Shown: positions 1-8,941, counted from the stretch's first letter. The stretch: 30,650 nucleotides of DNA from Halieaceae bacterium (GCA_902518075.1 CABYEX010000018.1:1-30650), one strand, 5' to 3'. The notes: generated by a model not told the origin, from the sequence alone. Numbers and translations: made by a program.

Positions 1-150
1 AACCTCGCTATGATGGCGGCAATGGAAGGATTCAAGCGCGGCTTTGGCAGCCGGAATCCGCTGGCGGTCATTGCGCGCAATATCGGACTGGGCCTGGTGG
101 ACCAACAGGCCTGGCTGAAACGCTGGTTCATGGGGCAGGCGCTTAGCTGA
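1..150 (+). CDS. C-terminal end of a UbiH/VisC-type FAD-dependent hydroxylase (partial)
   Basis: The reading frame is open from the first base and stops with TGA at 148-150, giving the last 49 residues of a protein that begins outside the window. The tail has the pattern of ubiquinone-biosynthesis flavin hydroxylases (UbiH/UbiI/VisC/COQ6 family): a helix with GFKRGFGSRNPL, then RNIGLGLVD and a final LKRWFMGQALS. Family members hydroxylate the aromatic ring of ubiquinone precursors using FAD and NAD(P)H. The catalytic and FAD-binding parts are not in the window, so which ring position is modified cannot be told. The next gene is convergent (minus strand). Confidence 0.7.
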   Translation, partial: NLAMMAAMEGFKRGFGSRNPLAVIARNIGLGLVDQQAWLKRWFMGQALS

Positions 151-257
151 GCTGTACTGTCGCGGTGCGCGCTGAACCTGATCAAGGCAGGGCGGCTGAC
201 ATTAACCGCTGTTGCCGCGGCGAGTGAATCACCCCTCACCCTTTGATGTTTCTAGTA

Positions 258-917
258 CTAGCGCAGTGACAAGATTGGCCATTGCAGTGCTTCGGCGTGC
301 GCGAGCAGGGTGTCGTCGGGGTCCACGGCGACGGGATACCCCACCGCACTCAGTAGCGGCAGATCGTTGTGAGAGTCAGAGTAGAACCAGCTGTTGGTTG
401 GGTCTCCAGCCTCGGGGTAACGTTGCCGCCAGGCGGCGAGATGACTGACCTTGCCCTCCCGAAAGCAGGGACTGCCCTCGGCTTTACCGGTATAACACTC
501 GTCCAGCATGCTGACCCCGCTGCCAAGCCAGTGCTCAAACCCCAGCCTCGCTGCCACTGGTTCGGCCACCACGGCGTGAGTCGCAGTCATCATCAGCAGG
601 GTATCGCCTTTGATGCGGTGTTCGTTGAGCAGATCGAATGCTTTGTCGAGCAGCATTGGCTCGATGCACTCTGAAACGAACTGCCGCTGCAGCGACCTGA
701 CAGCGGACCGTGCCATCCCGGCCAGCGGCTCGAGTACAAAGTCGAGATAAGCTGTCATATCGAGCTGACCCGACTGGTAATCGGCGTAAAACGCGTCATT
801 TTTCAGCCGGAATGTATCTGCCTGGGTCAGCCCCACATCGCACAAAAACTCGCCCCATCGGTGGTCGGAGTCGCCCGCCAGCAACGTGTTGTCGAGGTCA
901 AATATCGCCAATGCCAT
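258..917 (-). CDS. HAD-superfamily subfamily IB phosphatase
   Basis: This 219-residue protein has the haloacid dehalogenase motifs in order. Motif I is FDLDNTLL near the N-terminus (nucleophile Asp7, second Asp9). Motif II is the Thr in [11 protein letters not shown], motif III the Lys in EGKVSHL, and motif IV the Asp pair in [11 protein letters not shown]. The long cap between motifs I and II fits the SerB-like IB hydrolases, probably a small phosphomonoesterase; the substrate cannot be read from sequence. It is divergent from rppH, with which it shares a 160-bp upstream region; a HAD gene beside rppH-ptsP is also the arrangement in Pseudomonas. The ATG start puts motif I at the usual distance from the N-terminus. 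It is not SerB itself, because the N-terminal ACT-like part is missing. Confidence 0.88.
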   Translation of the reverse strand: MALAIFDLDNTLLAGDSDHRWGEFLCDVGLTQADTFRLKNDAFYADYQSGQLDMTAYLDFVLEPLAGMARSAVRSLQRQFVSECIEPMLLDKAFDLLNEHRIKGDTLLMMTATHAVVAEPVAARLGFEHWLGSGVSMLDECYTGKAEGSPCFREGKVSHLAAWRQRYPEAGDPTNSWFYSDSHNDLPLLSAVGYPVAVDPDDTLLAHAEALQWPILSLR

Positions 918-1077
918 AGGGTGGCCCGATTATCTATCGAAGAAAGATGTCTCCCCACGTGCCGTCGAAGGAGGATGTGTGGAAGAATACGGACTGCAGG
1001 CCTGTGTCTCAATCCCGGGCCATTATCTGATCAACTTCCGGAAAGCGATCTTGGAGCCAGCAGAAGACAGAGAACGC
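918..1077. other. Divergent intergenic region between the HAD gene and rppH
   Basis: The 160 bases separate the minus-strand HAD gene from rppH and must hold the start signals of both, including the promoter of the rppH-folA operon. The one clear element is AAGGAGG at 968-974. No convincing -35/-10 pair could be picked. A frame in phase with rppH stays open through much of it, without family-like sequence. Confidence 0.5.
968..981 (+). promoter_or_regulatory. Strong Shine-Dalgarno sequence upstream of rppH, with alternative GTG start
   Basis: AAGGAGG at 968-974 is a near-perfect ribosome-binding sequence. Four bases later, GTG at 979-981 is in frame with rppH and would add 33 residues to the protein. 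The conserved RppH start (GTG at 1078) has only a weak purine stretch before it. Either the RppH of this organism is extended or the site serves a short leader frame; an ATG at 975 opens another frame. The sequence is certain, its use is not. Confidence 0.45.
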
Positions 1078-1590
1078 GTGATCGACCGCGACGGCTTTCG
1101 TCCCAATGTTGGGATTGTGGTCTGCAACGACGAGGATCAGGTGTTGTGGGGGCGTCGCATCAATGGCCGCGACTCTTGGCAGTTCCCACAGGGCGGTATG
1201 AACCGGGATGAGAGCTCCGAGGCGGCCATGTACCGGGAGCTAGAAGAAGAGGTGGGGTTACGTCCGGAGTCAGTGGAGCTACTGGGCCGCACCCAAGGAT
1301 GGCTTCACTATCGGCTGCCCAAGCGATTCGTCCGCAAAACCGAGGACCCCGTCTGTATCGGCCAGAAGCAGATTTGGTTTTTGCTTCGTCTCACAGGCGC
1401 AGAGAGTGATATCGATCTGGCGGCCCACGATGACCCTGAGTTCGATTACTGGAAGTGGGTGAGTTACTGGTATCCCGTGACGGCCGTTGTGGACTTTAAG
1501 CAGGCCGTATATCGGCAGGCATTGAGCCAGTTGGCAGGCCGTTTGGCGCCAAAGTCACGCAGTCAGCGCAGACGCAGGAGACCGCGTTAA
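1078..1590 (+). CDS. rppH: RNA pyrophosphohydrolase RppH (Nudix hydrolase)
   Basis: RppH removes pyrophosphate from the 5' end of triphosphorylated mRNA and so triggers RNase E-dependent decay. The protein has 170 residues (176 in E. coli) and opens with [16 protein letters not shown], the family's conserved N-terminus. [10 protein letters not shown] runs into the Nudix box, whose key residues are the REL-EEEVGL helix and the upstream [14 protein letters not shown] and [13 protein letters not shown] are also RppH-typical. The GTG at 1078 was chosen because nearly all RppH proteins begin at this Ile-Asp. An in-frame GTG at 979 behind a strong ribosome-binding site would give a 203-residue form. 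The basic C-terminus ([10 protein letters not shown]) resembles an RNA-contacting tail. It is the first gene of the operon, and its TAA overlaps the ATG of ptsP. Confidence 0.9.
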   Translation: MIDRDGFRPNVGIVVCNDEDQVLWGRRINGRDSWQFPQGGMNRDESSEAAMYRELEEEVGLRPESVELLGRTQGWLHYRLPKRFVRKTEDPVCIGQKQIWFLLRLTGAESDIDLAAHDDPEFDYWKWVSYWYPVTAVVDFKQAVYRQALSQLAGRLAPKSRSQRRRRRPR

Positions 1591-3866
1591 TGCTTGAGGT
1601 GCTTCGCCGCCTGATTCAGGACGTCAACGCTGCGGATTCCCTTGAAGACGCACTCGCCCTGATCGTCGCCCAGGTAAGAGCCGTGATGCGCACTGACGTA
1701 TGCACCATCTACCTTCACGATAAAGCCACACAGAAACTGGTCTTTCGCGCGACCGAGGGCTTGAACTCGGAGAAGGTCGGTCAGTTCGGGTTGGGTTTCG
1801 ATGAAGGTTTGGTGGGTTGGGTTGCCACCCGCGAAGAACCTTTGAATCTGGACGATGCCAGTGCGCACCACCAGTTTCAGTTGGTTGAGGGGCTGGGCGA
1901 GGAGCCTTTCAATGCTTTTCTGGGTGCACCCATCGTGCATCAGCGCGATCTGCTGGGTGTCTTGGTGGTGCAGCAGGGCGATCACCGCCGGTTCTCGGAG
2001 GACGAAGAAGCCTTTCTGATCACTGTCTCAGCGCAGCTGGCAGGCCTCATTGCCCATGCGGAGCTTGCGGGAGTGATCCGGGAGTCTGCGACGGTGCCTG
2101 AGGATTCGGAGGGCGGTGCACGCCTGTCTGGGGTAGCCGCGTGTTCGGGGATCGGTATCGGCATCGCAGCATGGGTTTCGCCCCATGCCGACTTGCAAAC
2201 GGTGCCATCGAGGGAATCATCGGATCGTCGGGCTGAGTTAAAAGCGTTCAGAGAAGCGCTGGCGAGTGTGCGCAGCGATATTCAGCAGGTTGCCGAGAAC
2301 CTCGAGGAAGAACTGGGTCCCGAGGATCGCGCGCTGTTTGGGGTTTATCTGAGTATTCTGGATGATTCTGCGCTGGGCGGAGAAGTGGTGGCATTGATTA
2401 AAGCTGGTGAGTGGGCGCAGGGAGCACTGAGTCAGGTCATGCTGCGCCACATTCGTCACTTTGAGCGCATGGAGCACTCTTATTTGCGCGAGCGCGCAGT
2501 GGACGTCCGCGATCTTGGCACCCGGGTGCTGGGATATCTGCAGGATGCCAACCGCCAAAAAGTCGACTATCCCGATGCGACGGTGCTGGTGGCGGAGGAG
2601 CTCACCGCCTCTGCGTTGGGAGAGATTCCGCGCGAAAAGTTGGTCGGCATTGTGTCGATGCGCGGCAGCGCCAATAGCCATACCGCTATCCTAGCGAGGG
2701 CGATGGGTATTCCCGCTGTCGTGGGCGTGGAGGACCTGCCGTTCAAGCAGTTGCCCGATCGTCAGCTGGTTGTCGATGGTTACAACGGTCGGGTCTATGT
2801 GAATCCCCACCCCGATTTGCTGTCGCGGTTCGAGGGCTTGCTGGCCGAGGATGAGGCGCTCTTTGAGGAACTGGCGCCGCTGGCCGAGCAGCGGGCGGCG
2901 ACCTCTGACGGATACGCTGTGCCACTGTGGGTCAATACGGGGGTCGCAGCCGACGTGCAGCGCGCTCGAGAGTTTGGTGCAGAGGGTGTCGGGCTCTATC
3001 GTACCGAGGTCAGTTTCCTGTTGCGCGACCGGTTTCCCAGCGAAGAGGAGCAGCGTCAGCTGTATCGCGAGCAGCTGGAGGCCTTGAGTCCTTCGCCCGT
3101 GACCATGCGGACGTTGGATATCGGTGGCGACAAGGCGCTCCCGTATTTTCCGATTGAGGAATCCAACCCTTTTCTGGGGTGGCGGGGCATCCGCGTCACC
3201 CTCGACCACCCGGAGATTTTCTTGACGCAGGTCCGGGCCATGCTCAAGGCCAACGAGGGGCTGGATAACCTGCGTATTCTGCTCCCAATGGTGACCGCGA
3301 TAGATGAGTTGCGATCTGCGCGAGAGTTAATTTTGCGTTGCCATAGCGAGGTAATGAGCGAGGGTTTCAGTGCGGCGCTGCCCCCTATTGGTGTGATGAT
3401 TGAGGTCCCTGCTGCGGTGTATCTGGCGGGTCCGTTGGCGGAAGAAGCGGATTTTCTATCAGTGGGTTCCAATGATTTGACCCAGTATCTGCTCGCTGTC
3501 GACCGAGGCAACGCGCGGGTGGCGGATTTGTATCAGGCCCTGCATCCGGCTGTGTTGGCTGCCTTGCGTGACATTATTGACGCGGCACACCATCACGATA
3601 AGTCAGTCAGCATTTGTGGCGAGCTGGCTGGAGATCCGCGTGCAGCGCCGCTGCTGGTGGCCATGGGCTTCGATCAACTGTCCATGAATGCCGGGAGCTT
3701 ATCGGTGATCAAGCGGGTATTGAGCGCGTTCAGCCGGGATGAGCTGTCTCACTTAGTGGCAACCCTGCGTCCCCTGAGATCGGCGCAGGAAGTCGTGGGC
3801 ACCTTGGATCAAGCGCTTGGCGATCGCGGTCTGGATATTTTCCTGCGTCGAGGGAGTGCCGTATAG
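1590..3866 (+). CDS. ptsP: PtsP, enzyme I of the nitrogen phosphotransferase system (EI-Ntr)
   Basis: This enzyme passes phosphate from phosphoenolpyruvate to NPr in the regulatory nitrogen PTS. It has 758 residues (748 in E. coli). Residues 1-160 form a GAF domain, which in the family senses glutamine and 2-oxoglutarate. The phosphohistidine domain follows, with the active-site His364 in SANSHTAILARAMGIPAVVG. The PEP-binding barrel covers about 440-740 and shows GLYRTEVSFL, TLDIGGDK, NPFLGWRGIR, SVGSNDLTQY and the catalytic Cys676 in SICGELAGD. All catalytic positions are present. It is translationally coupled to rppH (TAATG) and followed by lgt with no spacer. The same rppH-ptsP pairing is found across gammaproteobacteria. 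Its partners (ptsN, ptsO/npr) are not in the window. Confidence 0.97.
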   Translation: MLEVLRRLIQDVNAADSLEDALALIVAQVRAVMRTDVCTIYLHDKATQKLVFRATEGLNSEKVGQFGLGFDEGLVGWVATREEPLNLDDASAHHQFQLVEGLGEEPFNAFLGAPIVHQRDLLGVLVVQQGDHRRFSEDEEAFLITVSAQLAGLIAHAELAGVIRESATVPEDSEGGARLSGVAACSGIGIGIAAWVSPHADLQTVPSRESSDRRAELKAFREALASVRSDIQQVAENLEEELGPEDRALFGVYLSILDDSALGGEVVALIKAGEWAQGALSQVMLRHIRHFERMEHSYLRERAVDVRDLGTRVLGYLQDANRQKVDYPDATVLVAEELTASALGEIPREKLVGIVSMRGSANSHTAILARAMGIPAVVGVEDLPFKQLPDRQLVVDGYNGRVYVNPHPDLLSRFEGLLAEDEALFEELAPLAEQRAATSDGYAVPLWVNTGVAADVQRAREFGAEGVGLYRTEVSFLLRDRFPSEEEQRQLYREQLEALSPSPVTMRTLDIGGDKALPYFPIEESNPFLGWRGIRVTLDHPEIFLTQVRAMLKANEGLDNLRILLPMVTAIDELRSARELILRCHSEVMSEGFSAALPPIGVMIEVPAAVYLAGPLAEEADFLSVGSNDLTQYLLAVDRGNARVADLYQALHPAVLAALRDIIDAAHHHDKSVSICGELAGDPRAAPLLVAMGFDQLSMNAGSLSVIKRVLSAFSRDELSHLVATLRPLRSAQEVVGTLDQALGDRGLDIFLRRGSAV

Positions 3867-4655
3867 GTGCTGCCCTACCCAGACATAGATCCGGTGGCGG
3901 TGGCGCTGGGCCCGATTAAGGTGCACTGGTATGGCCTCACCTATATCGGTGGTCTGGCATTTGCCTGGTGGTTGGCTCGTCTGCGAAGCGCCCAGCCCCA
4001 TTCACCCTTAAAAAGAGACCAGGTCGATGATCTCATTTTTTATGCGGCGATCGGTGTAGTGCTCGGTGGGCGCATAGGATACGCCCTTTTCTATGGCTTT
4101 GAGCGGCTGGTGTTTGACCCACTGTGGTTATTTCGCGTTTGGGAGGGTGGTATGGCCTTTCATGGCGGTCTTCTCGGCGTGTTGGTGGCTATGGCTTTGT
4201 TTGCCCGCCAGCGTGACATTCAGTGGGGCCGGCTGATGGATTTTGTTGCACCGCTGACGCCGGTGGGTTTGGCGCTGGGAAGGCTTGGTAACTTCATCGG
4301 TCAGGAGTTATGGGGCAGGCCAACCGACATCCCCTGGGCCATGATATTCCCCAACGACCCATTGGCACTGGCGCGCCATCCCTCCCAGCTTTACCAGTTC
4401 GCGTTAGAGGGGTGTTTGCTGTTTTTGTTATTGCTGTGGTTTAGCCGCAGGCCCCGATTCGCCTGGGCAGTATCCGCCTTCTTCCTGATCGGCTACGGCG
4501 TTTTCCGTTTCATCGCGGAGTTTTTCCGCGAGCCAGATCCGCATATTGGCTTCGACGCCTTGGGCTGGATGACACGTGGGCAGCTGCTGTGTGTGCCCAT
4601 GCTGATAGCCGGACTGTGTCTACTCTACTGGGCTTATCGCCCTCACAACCGATGA
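3867..4655 (+). CDS. lgt: Prolipoprotein diacylglyceryl transferase Lgt
   Basis: Lgt moves a diacylglyceryl group from phosphatidylglycerol to the lipobox Cys of prolipoproteins in the inner membrane, the first step of lipoprotein maturation. The protein has 262 residues and about seven hydrophobic segments. The signature [14 protein letters not shown] lies at 138-151, with family-essential Arg and Asn residues. His99 is in [16 protein letters not shown] is at 171-177, and [12 protein letters not shown] is near 213-224. The start is a GTG placed directly after the ptsP stop, with GAGGGAG in the end of ptsP as ribosome-binding site. An ATG start would cut into the conserved N-terminal helix. 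Confidence 0.97.
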   Translation: MLPYPDIDPVAVALGPIKVHWYGLTYIGGLAFAWWLARLRSAQPHSPLKRDQVDDLIFYAAIGVVLGGRIGYALFYGFERLVFDPLWLFRVWEGGMAFHGGLLGVLVAMALFARQRDIQWGRLMDFVAPLTPVGLALGRLGNFIGQELWGRPTDIPWAMIFPNDPLALARHPSQLYQFALEGCLLFLLLLWFSRRPRFAWAVSAFFLIGYGVFRFIAEFFREPDPHIGFDALGWMTRGQLLCVPMLIAGLCLLYWAYRPHNR

Positions 4656-4662
4656 GGCTGCT

Positions 4663-5496
4663 ATGCAGGCGTATCTCGACTTACTCAAAGATATTCGCGA
4701 CGGCGGAATAGACCGTGATGATCGGACCGGCACGGGCACCCGCTCGGTGTTCGGGCGTCAATTACGATTCGACCTCACGGCGGGGTTTCCCATCCTGACC
4801 ACCAAGCGGGTGCATTTTAAAAGCGTCGTCAACGAACTGATTTGGTTTTTGAGTGGCGATACCAACACCCAATGGCTGCGCGAAAATGGCGTCAGTATCT
4901 GGGATGAGTGGGCGACCGAAGAGGGCGATCTCGGTCCGCTATATGGTGCACAGTGGCACGCGTGGCCTACTCGGGACGGCGATAGTATCAATCAGATTGA
5001 TTACGTTGTGGATTGCCTAAAGCACCGCCCAGAGAGCCGCCGCATCCTGTTTCATGCGTGGAACGTCGAATACCTGCCGGATGAAACCGTTAGTCCGCAG
5101 GAGAACGTCCGTGCAGGACGCATGGCGCTACCGCCTTGCCATCTCCTCTACCAGTTTTATGTGGGGCGCGACGCGCTGTCCGCGCAGCTTTATATCCGTT
5201 CAAGCGACGTCTTTTTGGGCCTGCCCTTCAACATTGCTTCCGTGGCGCTGCTGGTTCATATGTTGGCACAACAGTGCGGCCTGACGGTGGGAGAGGTGGT
5301 GGTGACATTGGGTGACGCGCACCTCTACAGCAACCACAGCGATCAGGTCAGCACTCAACTAGAGCGAACCCCGGGGGCGTTGCCGTCGCTGGAGATACTC
5401 AGAAAACCCGATTCCATTTATGGCTACCGATTCGAGGACTTCCAGCTCACGGGTTACGATCCTGCCTCCAACATCCCGGCGCCTGTGGCGATATGA
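4663..5496 (+). CDS. thyA: Thymidylate synthase ThyA
   Basis: ThyA methylates dUMP to dTMP using methylene-tetrahydrofolate and leaves dihydrofolate, which the next gene (folA) reduces again. The protein has 277 residues (264 in E. coli). [12 protein letters not shown] is the phosphate-binding loop. The catalytic Cys159 is in [13 protein letters not shown], and the [15 protein letters not shown] stretch and [10 protein letters not shown] follow. The extra length is mainly an insert at about residues 100-150 compared with the E. coli enzyme, which is common in Pseudomonas-type ThyA. It starts 7 bp after lgt with GAGG just before the ATG, and overlaps folA by four bases (ATGA). Confidence 0.97.
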   Translation: MQAYLDLLKDIRDGGIDRDDRTGTGTRSVFGRQLRFDLTAGFPILTTKRVHFKSVVNELIWFLSGDTNTQWLRENGVSIWDEWATEEGDLGPLYGAQWHAWPTRDGDSINQIDYVVDCLKHRPESRRILFHAWNVEYLPDETVSPQENVRAGRMALPPCHLLYQFYVGRDALSAQLYIRSSDVFLGLPFNIASVALLVHMLAQQCGLTVGEVVVTLGDAHLYSNHSDQVSTQLERTPGALPSLEILRKPDSIYGYRFEDFQLTGYDPASNIPAPVAI

Positions 5497-6035
5497 CAGG
5501 TCAGCGCTCGGAAAACGACGTACCTGTTGTGTTGGTGCTGGCGGCGGCTGAAAACGGTGTAATTGGCCGGGGCGATGCGTTGCCGTGGGAGCTGCCGGAC
5601 GATCTGCATCACTTCAAGCGCACGACGATAGGGCGACCTATCATCATGGGCCGTAAAACTTTTGAGAGCGTAGGTTTTCCGCTCCCGGGACGGCGCAATA
5701 TCGTGATTACCCGGGACGCGTCCTGGCACCACGAGGGGGTGTTGACCTGCCATACGCTGGAAGAGGCCTTGGAGCGCGCGTTTGAGCAGGCGCTGCTTGA
5801 CGGGGCAGATGCTGCGATGGTGGTGGGTGGCGCCGAAATCTACCGTCTGGCGCTGCCCAGAGCCGATAAAGTAGTGTTGACCCGTGTGCAGGGCGAGGTG
5901 GCAGGTGACGTGGTTTTTGACCTCGATTTATTGGCCGGCTGGCGGGAAGTCGAGACGGGCCACTATGCCGCTGAGGGGGGTAACAGCCATGCCTTTATCC
6001 TGGTCGAACTGACACCACCTTCAAACGGGCGATAA
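5493..6035 (+). CDS. folA: Dihydrofolate reductase FolA
   Basis: FolA reduces dihydrofolate to tetrahydrofolate with NADPH and is the target of trimethoprim. The protein has 180 residues (159 in E. coli). [24 protein letters not shown] contains the substrate-binding acid Asp37, equivalent to E. coli Asp27. [14 protein letters not shown] and [11 protein letters not shown] form the NADPH-binding part, and [13 protein letters not shown] is also conserved. An extra ten N-terminal residues ([10 protein letters not shown]) precede the fold. It is coupled to thyA by an ATGA overlap, which joins the two steps of the dTMP-folate cycle. It is the last gene of the rppH operon; no clear terminator follows. 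Confidence 0.96.
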   Translation: MTGQRSENDVPVVLVLAAAENGVIGRGDALPWELPDDLHHFKRTTIGRPIIMGRKTFESVGFPLPGRRNIVITRDASWHHEGVLTCHTLEEALERAFEQALLDGADAAMVVGGAEIYRLALPRADKVVLTRVQGEVAGDVVFDLDLLAGWREVETGHYAAEGGNSHAFILVELTPPSNGR

Positions 6036-6062
6036 AAGCCCCACACGAAGCCATGAAACCAT

Positions 6063-6091
6063 TTGCGTTGCCGAAACGTACACGGTAAATT
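6063..6091 (+). promoter_or_regulatory. Possible sigma-70 promoter for the TonB-type operon
   Basis: TTGCGT at 6063-6068 and TAAATT at 6086-6091 are separated by exactly 17 bases, in the gap before the DUF3450 gene. The matches to consensus are only 3 of 6 and 4 of 6, so this is a weak suggestion. I saw no convincing Fur box nearby, although iron control is common for TonB systems. Confidence 0.3.
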
Positions 6092-6209
6092 CGCACCCCC
6101 ACTGTTTGATGGCGATCCGCACAATAACGCGCCACTGACTCAGATTCAGTGAGTGCCAGCTTGGCGGTGCTCTCACCCCGATTTGTCTTTGAGAGGAAGT
6201 ATCAACCCC

Positions 6210-6980
6210 ATGACTACGACTCGATTGAAAACCCTGCTGGCGGCGATATGCATCGGCTGCGGCGCGTCCGTTGCGGTCGCGCAGTCCATCGATCCTATCG
6301 TTGAGGTCGGCAAGCAGCGCACGGCAGCGGCCAAGGCGTCACAAGCCAAGGTTGACCGCCTGGCTGATGAGACCGCCAGTCTACTGTCCGATTACAAGAC
6401 GGTAATGAAGCAGGTGGACGGATTGAAGGTCTACAACGCGCGACTGGAGCGGCAGATCGCCAATCAGGAAAAGCGCATCCGGGATATCGATGCTTCTATT
6501 GCCGAAGCGTCGGTGATTCAGCGGCAGATTCCGCCTCTGGTCACGCGAATGCTCGACGGCTTGGAGCAGTTCATCAATCTTGACATGCCGTTTGATCTCG
6601 ACACCCGACTGGGCAACATCGAGGCTGTGCGCGCCAATATGGACCGCTCCGACGTCACGTCTGCCGAGGCATTCCGTCAGGTGTTGGAACTTTACTCCAT
6701 TGAGCTGCAGTACGGCCGCGGTATCGAGGCCTACACCGACACGATTGAGCTGGGTGGCGCCGAGCGCGAAGTCGATATTCTGCGTATCGGCCGCGTCGCG
6801 CTGGTTTACCAAAGCACCGATGGCGCCGAGACCGGTGCCTGGAATAAAGATTCCCAAAGCTGGGAAGAGCTGTCAGCTGGCGATTACGCTGCTGCCGTCC
6901 GCAAAGGGGTTCGAATTGCCAAGAAGCAGGCGACGATTGAGCTCTTGAACATGCCTGTATCTGCGCCGGAGGCGAACTGA
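6210..6980 (+). CDS. DUF3450 family periplasmic coiled-coil protein
   Basis: This 256-residue protein has a signal peptide (hydrophobic core LLAAICIGCGASVAV, cleavage likely after AVA before QSID). A long heptad-rich coiled coil follows at about residues 30-110 (KASQAKVDRLADE, RLERQIANQEKRIRDID). The C-terminal part contains AEREVDILRIGRVALVY. DUF3450 proteins are regularly encoded beside TtpC/ExbB/ExbD/TonB clusters in marine gammaproteobacteria; their role is not established. The ATG at 6210 was preferred over an in-frame ATG at 6153 because it begins the signal peptide directly and has GAGAGGAAG upstream. Its fold resembles the periplasmic part of the next protein: a coiled coil, then a helical stretch, then a beta segment after R-E-V/hydrophobic-R-x-G. 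It likely works outside the inner membrane with that channel. Confidence 0.85.
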   Translation: MTTTRLKTLLAAICIGCGASVAVAQSIDPIVEVGKQRTAAAKASQAKVDRLADETASLLSDYKTVMKQVDGLKVYNARLERQIANQEKRIRDIDASIAEASVIQRQIPPLVTRMLDGLEQFINLDMPFDLDTRLGNIEAVRANMDRSDVTSAEAFRQVLELYSIELQYGRGIEAYTDTIELGGAEREVDILRIGRVALVYQSTDGAETGAWNKDSQSWEELSAGDYAAAVRKGVRIAKKQATIELLNMPVSAPEAN

Positions 6981-6981
6981 T

Positions 6982-8403
6982 ATGCGTTCTCAATTGCTGA
7001 AAGTATCTGCCATCTTACTGGCGGGCGCGCTGGTTGCACCCCTGACCTATGCTCAGGAGGAAGCCGACGCGGAAGCACCGCCTCCGCCTACGCCGCAGGA
7101 GATTGCCGCCGAGAACCTCGACCAACTGCTGAATCTGGTCAAGCAGGGTCAGGCACGTGCCTCATCTGAAAACGCTGCGCGGGAAGCCCGTTTTACCCAA
7201 GACAAAGCCAATCAGGCTGCTGCGCTGAAGCGCGCTGAGGAAGAGCGAGTCCGAGAGGAGCGCCGCTCAGCGCGACTCGAGAAGCAGTTTGAACAAAACG
7301 AACTGCTGATTGCTGCCAAGCAGGAGCAGTTGCGCGAGCGTCTGGGTACGCTCTCCGAGCTATTCGGCCACCTCACGGCGGCCTCTGGCGACCTAGCATC
7401 TAACGTTGAGGTGTCGCTCGTCAGCTCCGAGTATCCCGGCCGAGAAGGCTTCCTCAAGGATTTGATCGCCAAGATGTCTGGCTCTGACCAGCTGCCGAGC
7501 ATTGAGGAGATCGAGCGAGTCTGGTTTGAACTGCTGCGCGAGATCCGTGAGCAGGGTGAAGTTAGTCGGTTCACTGCGCAAGTCGCAACGCCCTCTGGCG
7601 AGCTCAGCGAGCGCGAGGTGGTGCGAGTCGGTGCCTTCAATATCGTGGATACCGCCGGTAACTATCTCTCATTCAATGTCGACAAGCTGGCAGAGTTGCC
7701 CCGCCAACCTGGCGGTGGCTTCAATGCGCAGGCTCAGGACCTCGCAGGCTCCCAGTCTGGTCTGGCACAGTTCGGTATTGACCCCACTGGTCCGACCGGG
7801 GGCTCGTTCCTCGCGGCGATCATTGACAGCCCGACCATCTCTGAGCGCTGGCATCAGGGTGGCTACGTTGGCTATGCCATTACGGCGGTGGGTGCTTTTG
7901 CCTTCATTCTGGCTATCTACCGGTTGGTCGTGTTGACTGCAGTGGGCGGCAAGGTGTCCTCGCAGCTCAAGTCGAGCTCTGCCCGTGATGACAACCCGCT
8001 GGGGCGCGTGCTCAAGGTCCACGAGACCAACCCCAATATGGATCCCGAGACGCTGGAACTGAAAATGGCCGAGGCCGTACTCAGCGAGACGCCCAAGCTG
8101 GAACAGGGCCTGACGCTGCTGAAGATCATTGCGGCAGTCGCGCCGTTGATGGGTCTACTTGGTACGGTGACCGGCATGATCATTACCTTCCAGGCAATCA
8201 CCATCTTCGGTGCGGGTGACCCCAAGGCCATGGCAGGCGGTATTTCTTCCGCACTGGTCACCACGGTACTGGGCCTGTTGGTCGCGATCCCGACGGTGTT
8301 GCTGCACACAGTGGTCAACGGTCGCTCACAGCGCATTATCCATGTGCTTAACGAGCAGGCCACGGGCATTGTGGCGGAGCACTCTGAGCGCGCGCACAAC
8401 TGA
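6982..8403 (+). CDS. TtpC-like MotA/TolQ/ExbB protein with a large periplasmic coiled-coil domain
   Basis: The 473-residue protein starts with a signal peptide (AILLAGALVAPLTYA, then QEEADAEAPPPPTP). A long charged coiled coil covers about residues 40-120. A periplasmic domain reaches to about 285, a transmembrane segment lies near 293-315 (GYAITAVGAFAFILAIY), and a MotA/TolQ/ExbB channel domain covers about 365-460 (APLMGLLGTVTGMI, GGISSALVTTVLGLLVAIPT). This is the architecture of TtpC of the Vibrio TonB2 system, an ExbB-like subunit required for TonB2 energy transfer. The gene follows DUF3450 by 1 bp, with GGAGG before its ATG. It probably transmits proton motive force to the TonB encoded downstream. 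Confidence 0.88.
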   Translation: MRSQLLKVSAILLAGALVAPLTYAQEEADAEAPPPPTPQEIAAENLDQLLNLVKQGQARASSENAAREARFTQDKANQAAALKRAEEERVREERRSARLEKQFEQNELLIAAKQEQLRERLGTLSELFGHLTAASGDLASNVEVSLVSSEYPGREGFLKDLIAKMSGSDQLPSIEEIERVWFELLREIREQGEVSRFTAQVATPSGELSEREVVRVGAFNIVDTAGNYLSFNVDKLAELPRQPGGGFNAQAQDLAGSQSGLAQFGIDPTGPTGGSFLAAIIDSPTISERWHQGGYVGYAITAVGAFAFILAIYRLVVLTAVGGKVSSQLKSSSARDDNPLGRVLKVHETNPNMDPETLELKMAEAVLSETPKLEQGLTLLKIIAAVAPLMGLLGTVTGMIITFQAITIFGAGDPKAMAGGISSALVTTVLGLLVAIPTVLLHTVVNGRSQRIIHVLNEQATGIVAEHSERAHN

Positions 8404-8425
8404 TTGCCCGGGAGGCTACCTGTAG

Positions 8426-8941
8426 ATGGGAATTTTCGAGGTCATTCTTGCCTTTATGGAAAAAGGCGGGAACGTACTGTGGCTGATCGCTGCGCTCGTA
8501 TTCTTCATGTGGACACTGATCTTCGAGCGGGTGTGGTATTTCACTTCCGTTTGGAAGGCTGATCGCGCTGCGTTTGTCAGTGCCTGGGAAGGGCGTAGCG
8601 AGCGCAAGTCCTGGAATGCCAAGAAGATCCGTGAGCGTCTGCTATCGGAGAGTCGCGAGCTGATCAATGACAACATGAACGTGATTGCGACCTGCGTGGC
8701 TCTGTGCCCGCTACTAGGTCTTCTCGGCACGGTAACGGGCATGATCGAGGTGTTTAACGTGATGGCGGTGACGGGGGGCGGCGACGCCAAGTCCATGGCA
8801 GGCGGCGTGGAGCGTTCCACTATCCCCACCATGGCGGGCATGGTCGCAGCGTTATCCGGCCTGTTCGCGAATACCTATCTTCAAAGGATTACCAATCGGG
8901 AGCAGCAGCTCCTGACAGATCAATTGACGTCGGATCATTGA
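8426..8941 (+). CDS. exbB: ExbB-type proton channel subunit
   Basis: This 171-residue MotA/TolQ/ExbB protein has the standard three transmembrane segments: about 16-34, 88-110 (TCVALCPLLGLLGTVTGMIEVF) and 130-152 (GGVERSTIPTMAGMVAALSGLFA). ExbB pentamers surround ExbD and form the proton channel that drives TonB. It is shorter than E. coli ExbB (244 residues) and matches the ExbB2 class. The start ATG has GGGAGG about 11 bases upstream. Together with the TtpC-like protein it gives the operon two channel-type subunits. The symbol is by family, since paralogues may exist elsewhere. Confidence 0.92.
   Translation: MGIFEVILAFMEKGGNVLWLIAALVFFMWTLIFERVWYFTSVWKADRAAFVSAWEGRSERKSWNAKKIRERLLSESRELINDNMNVIATCVALCPLLGLLGTVTGMIEVFNVMAVTGGGDAKSMAGGVERSTIPTMAGMVAALSGLFANTYLQRITNREQQLLTDQLTSDH

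Noticed and set aside
252..261. Perfect palindrome CTAGTACTAG at the end of the HAD gene.
   Set aside because: It is only ten bases, contains the stop codon, and has no T tract or known site; expected by chance.
258..917. HAD protein as phosphoserine phosphatase SerB.
   Set aside because: The N-terminal ACT-like domain is missing, and there are no serine-pathway neighbours; only the subfamily can be claimed.
2691..3209. Long minus-strand frames inside ptsP (also 3056-3511, 2238-2681) as antisense genes.
   Set aside because: They mirror the codon pattern of a confidently assigned plus-strand gene and show no domain, signal or ribosome-binding site.
6036..6209. Fur box or iron-responsive operator before the TonB-type operon.
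   Set aside because: No stretch resembling GATAATGATAATCATTATC could be found; the CACTGA/TCAGTG repeat in this gap has the wrong sequence.
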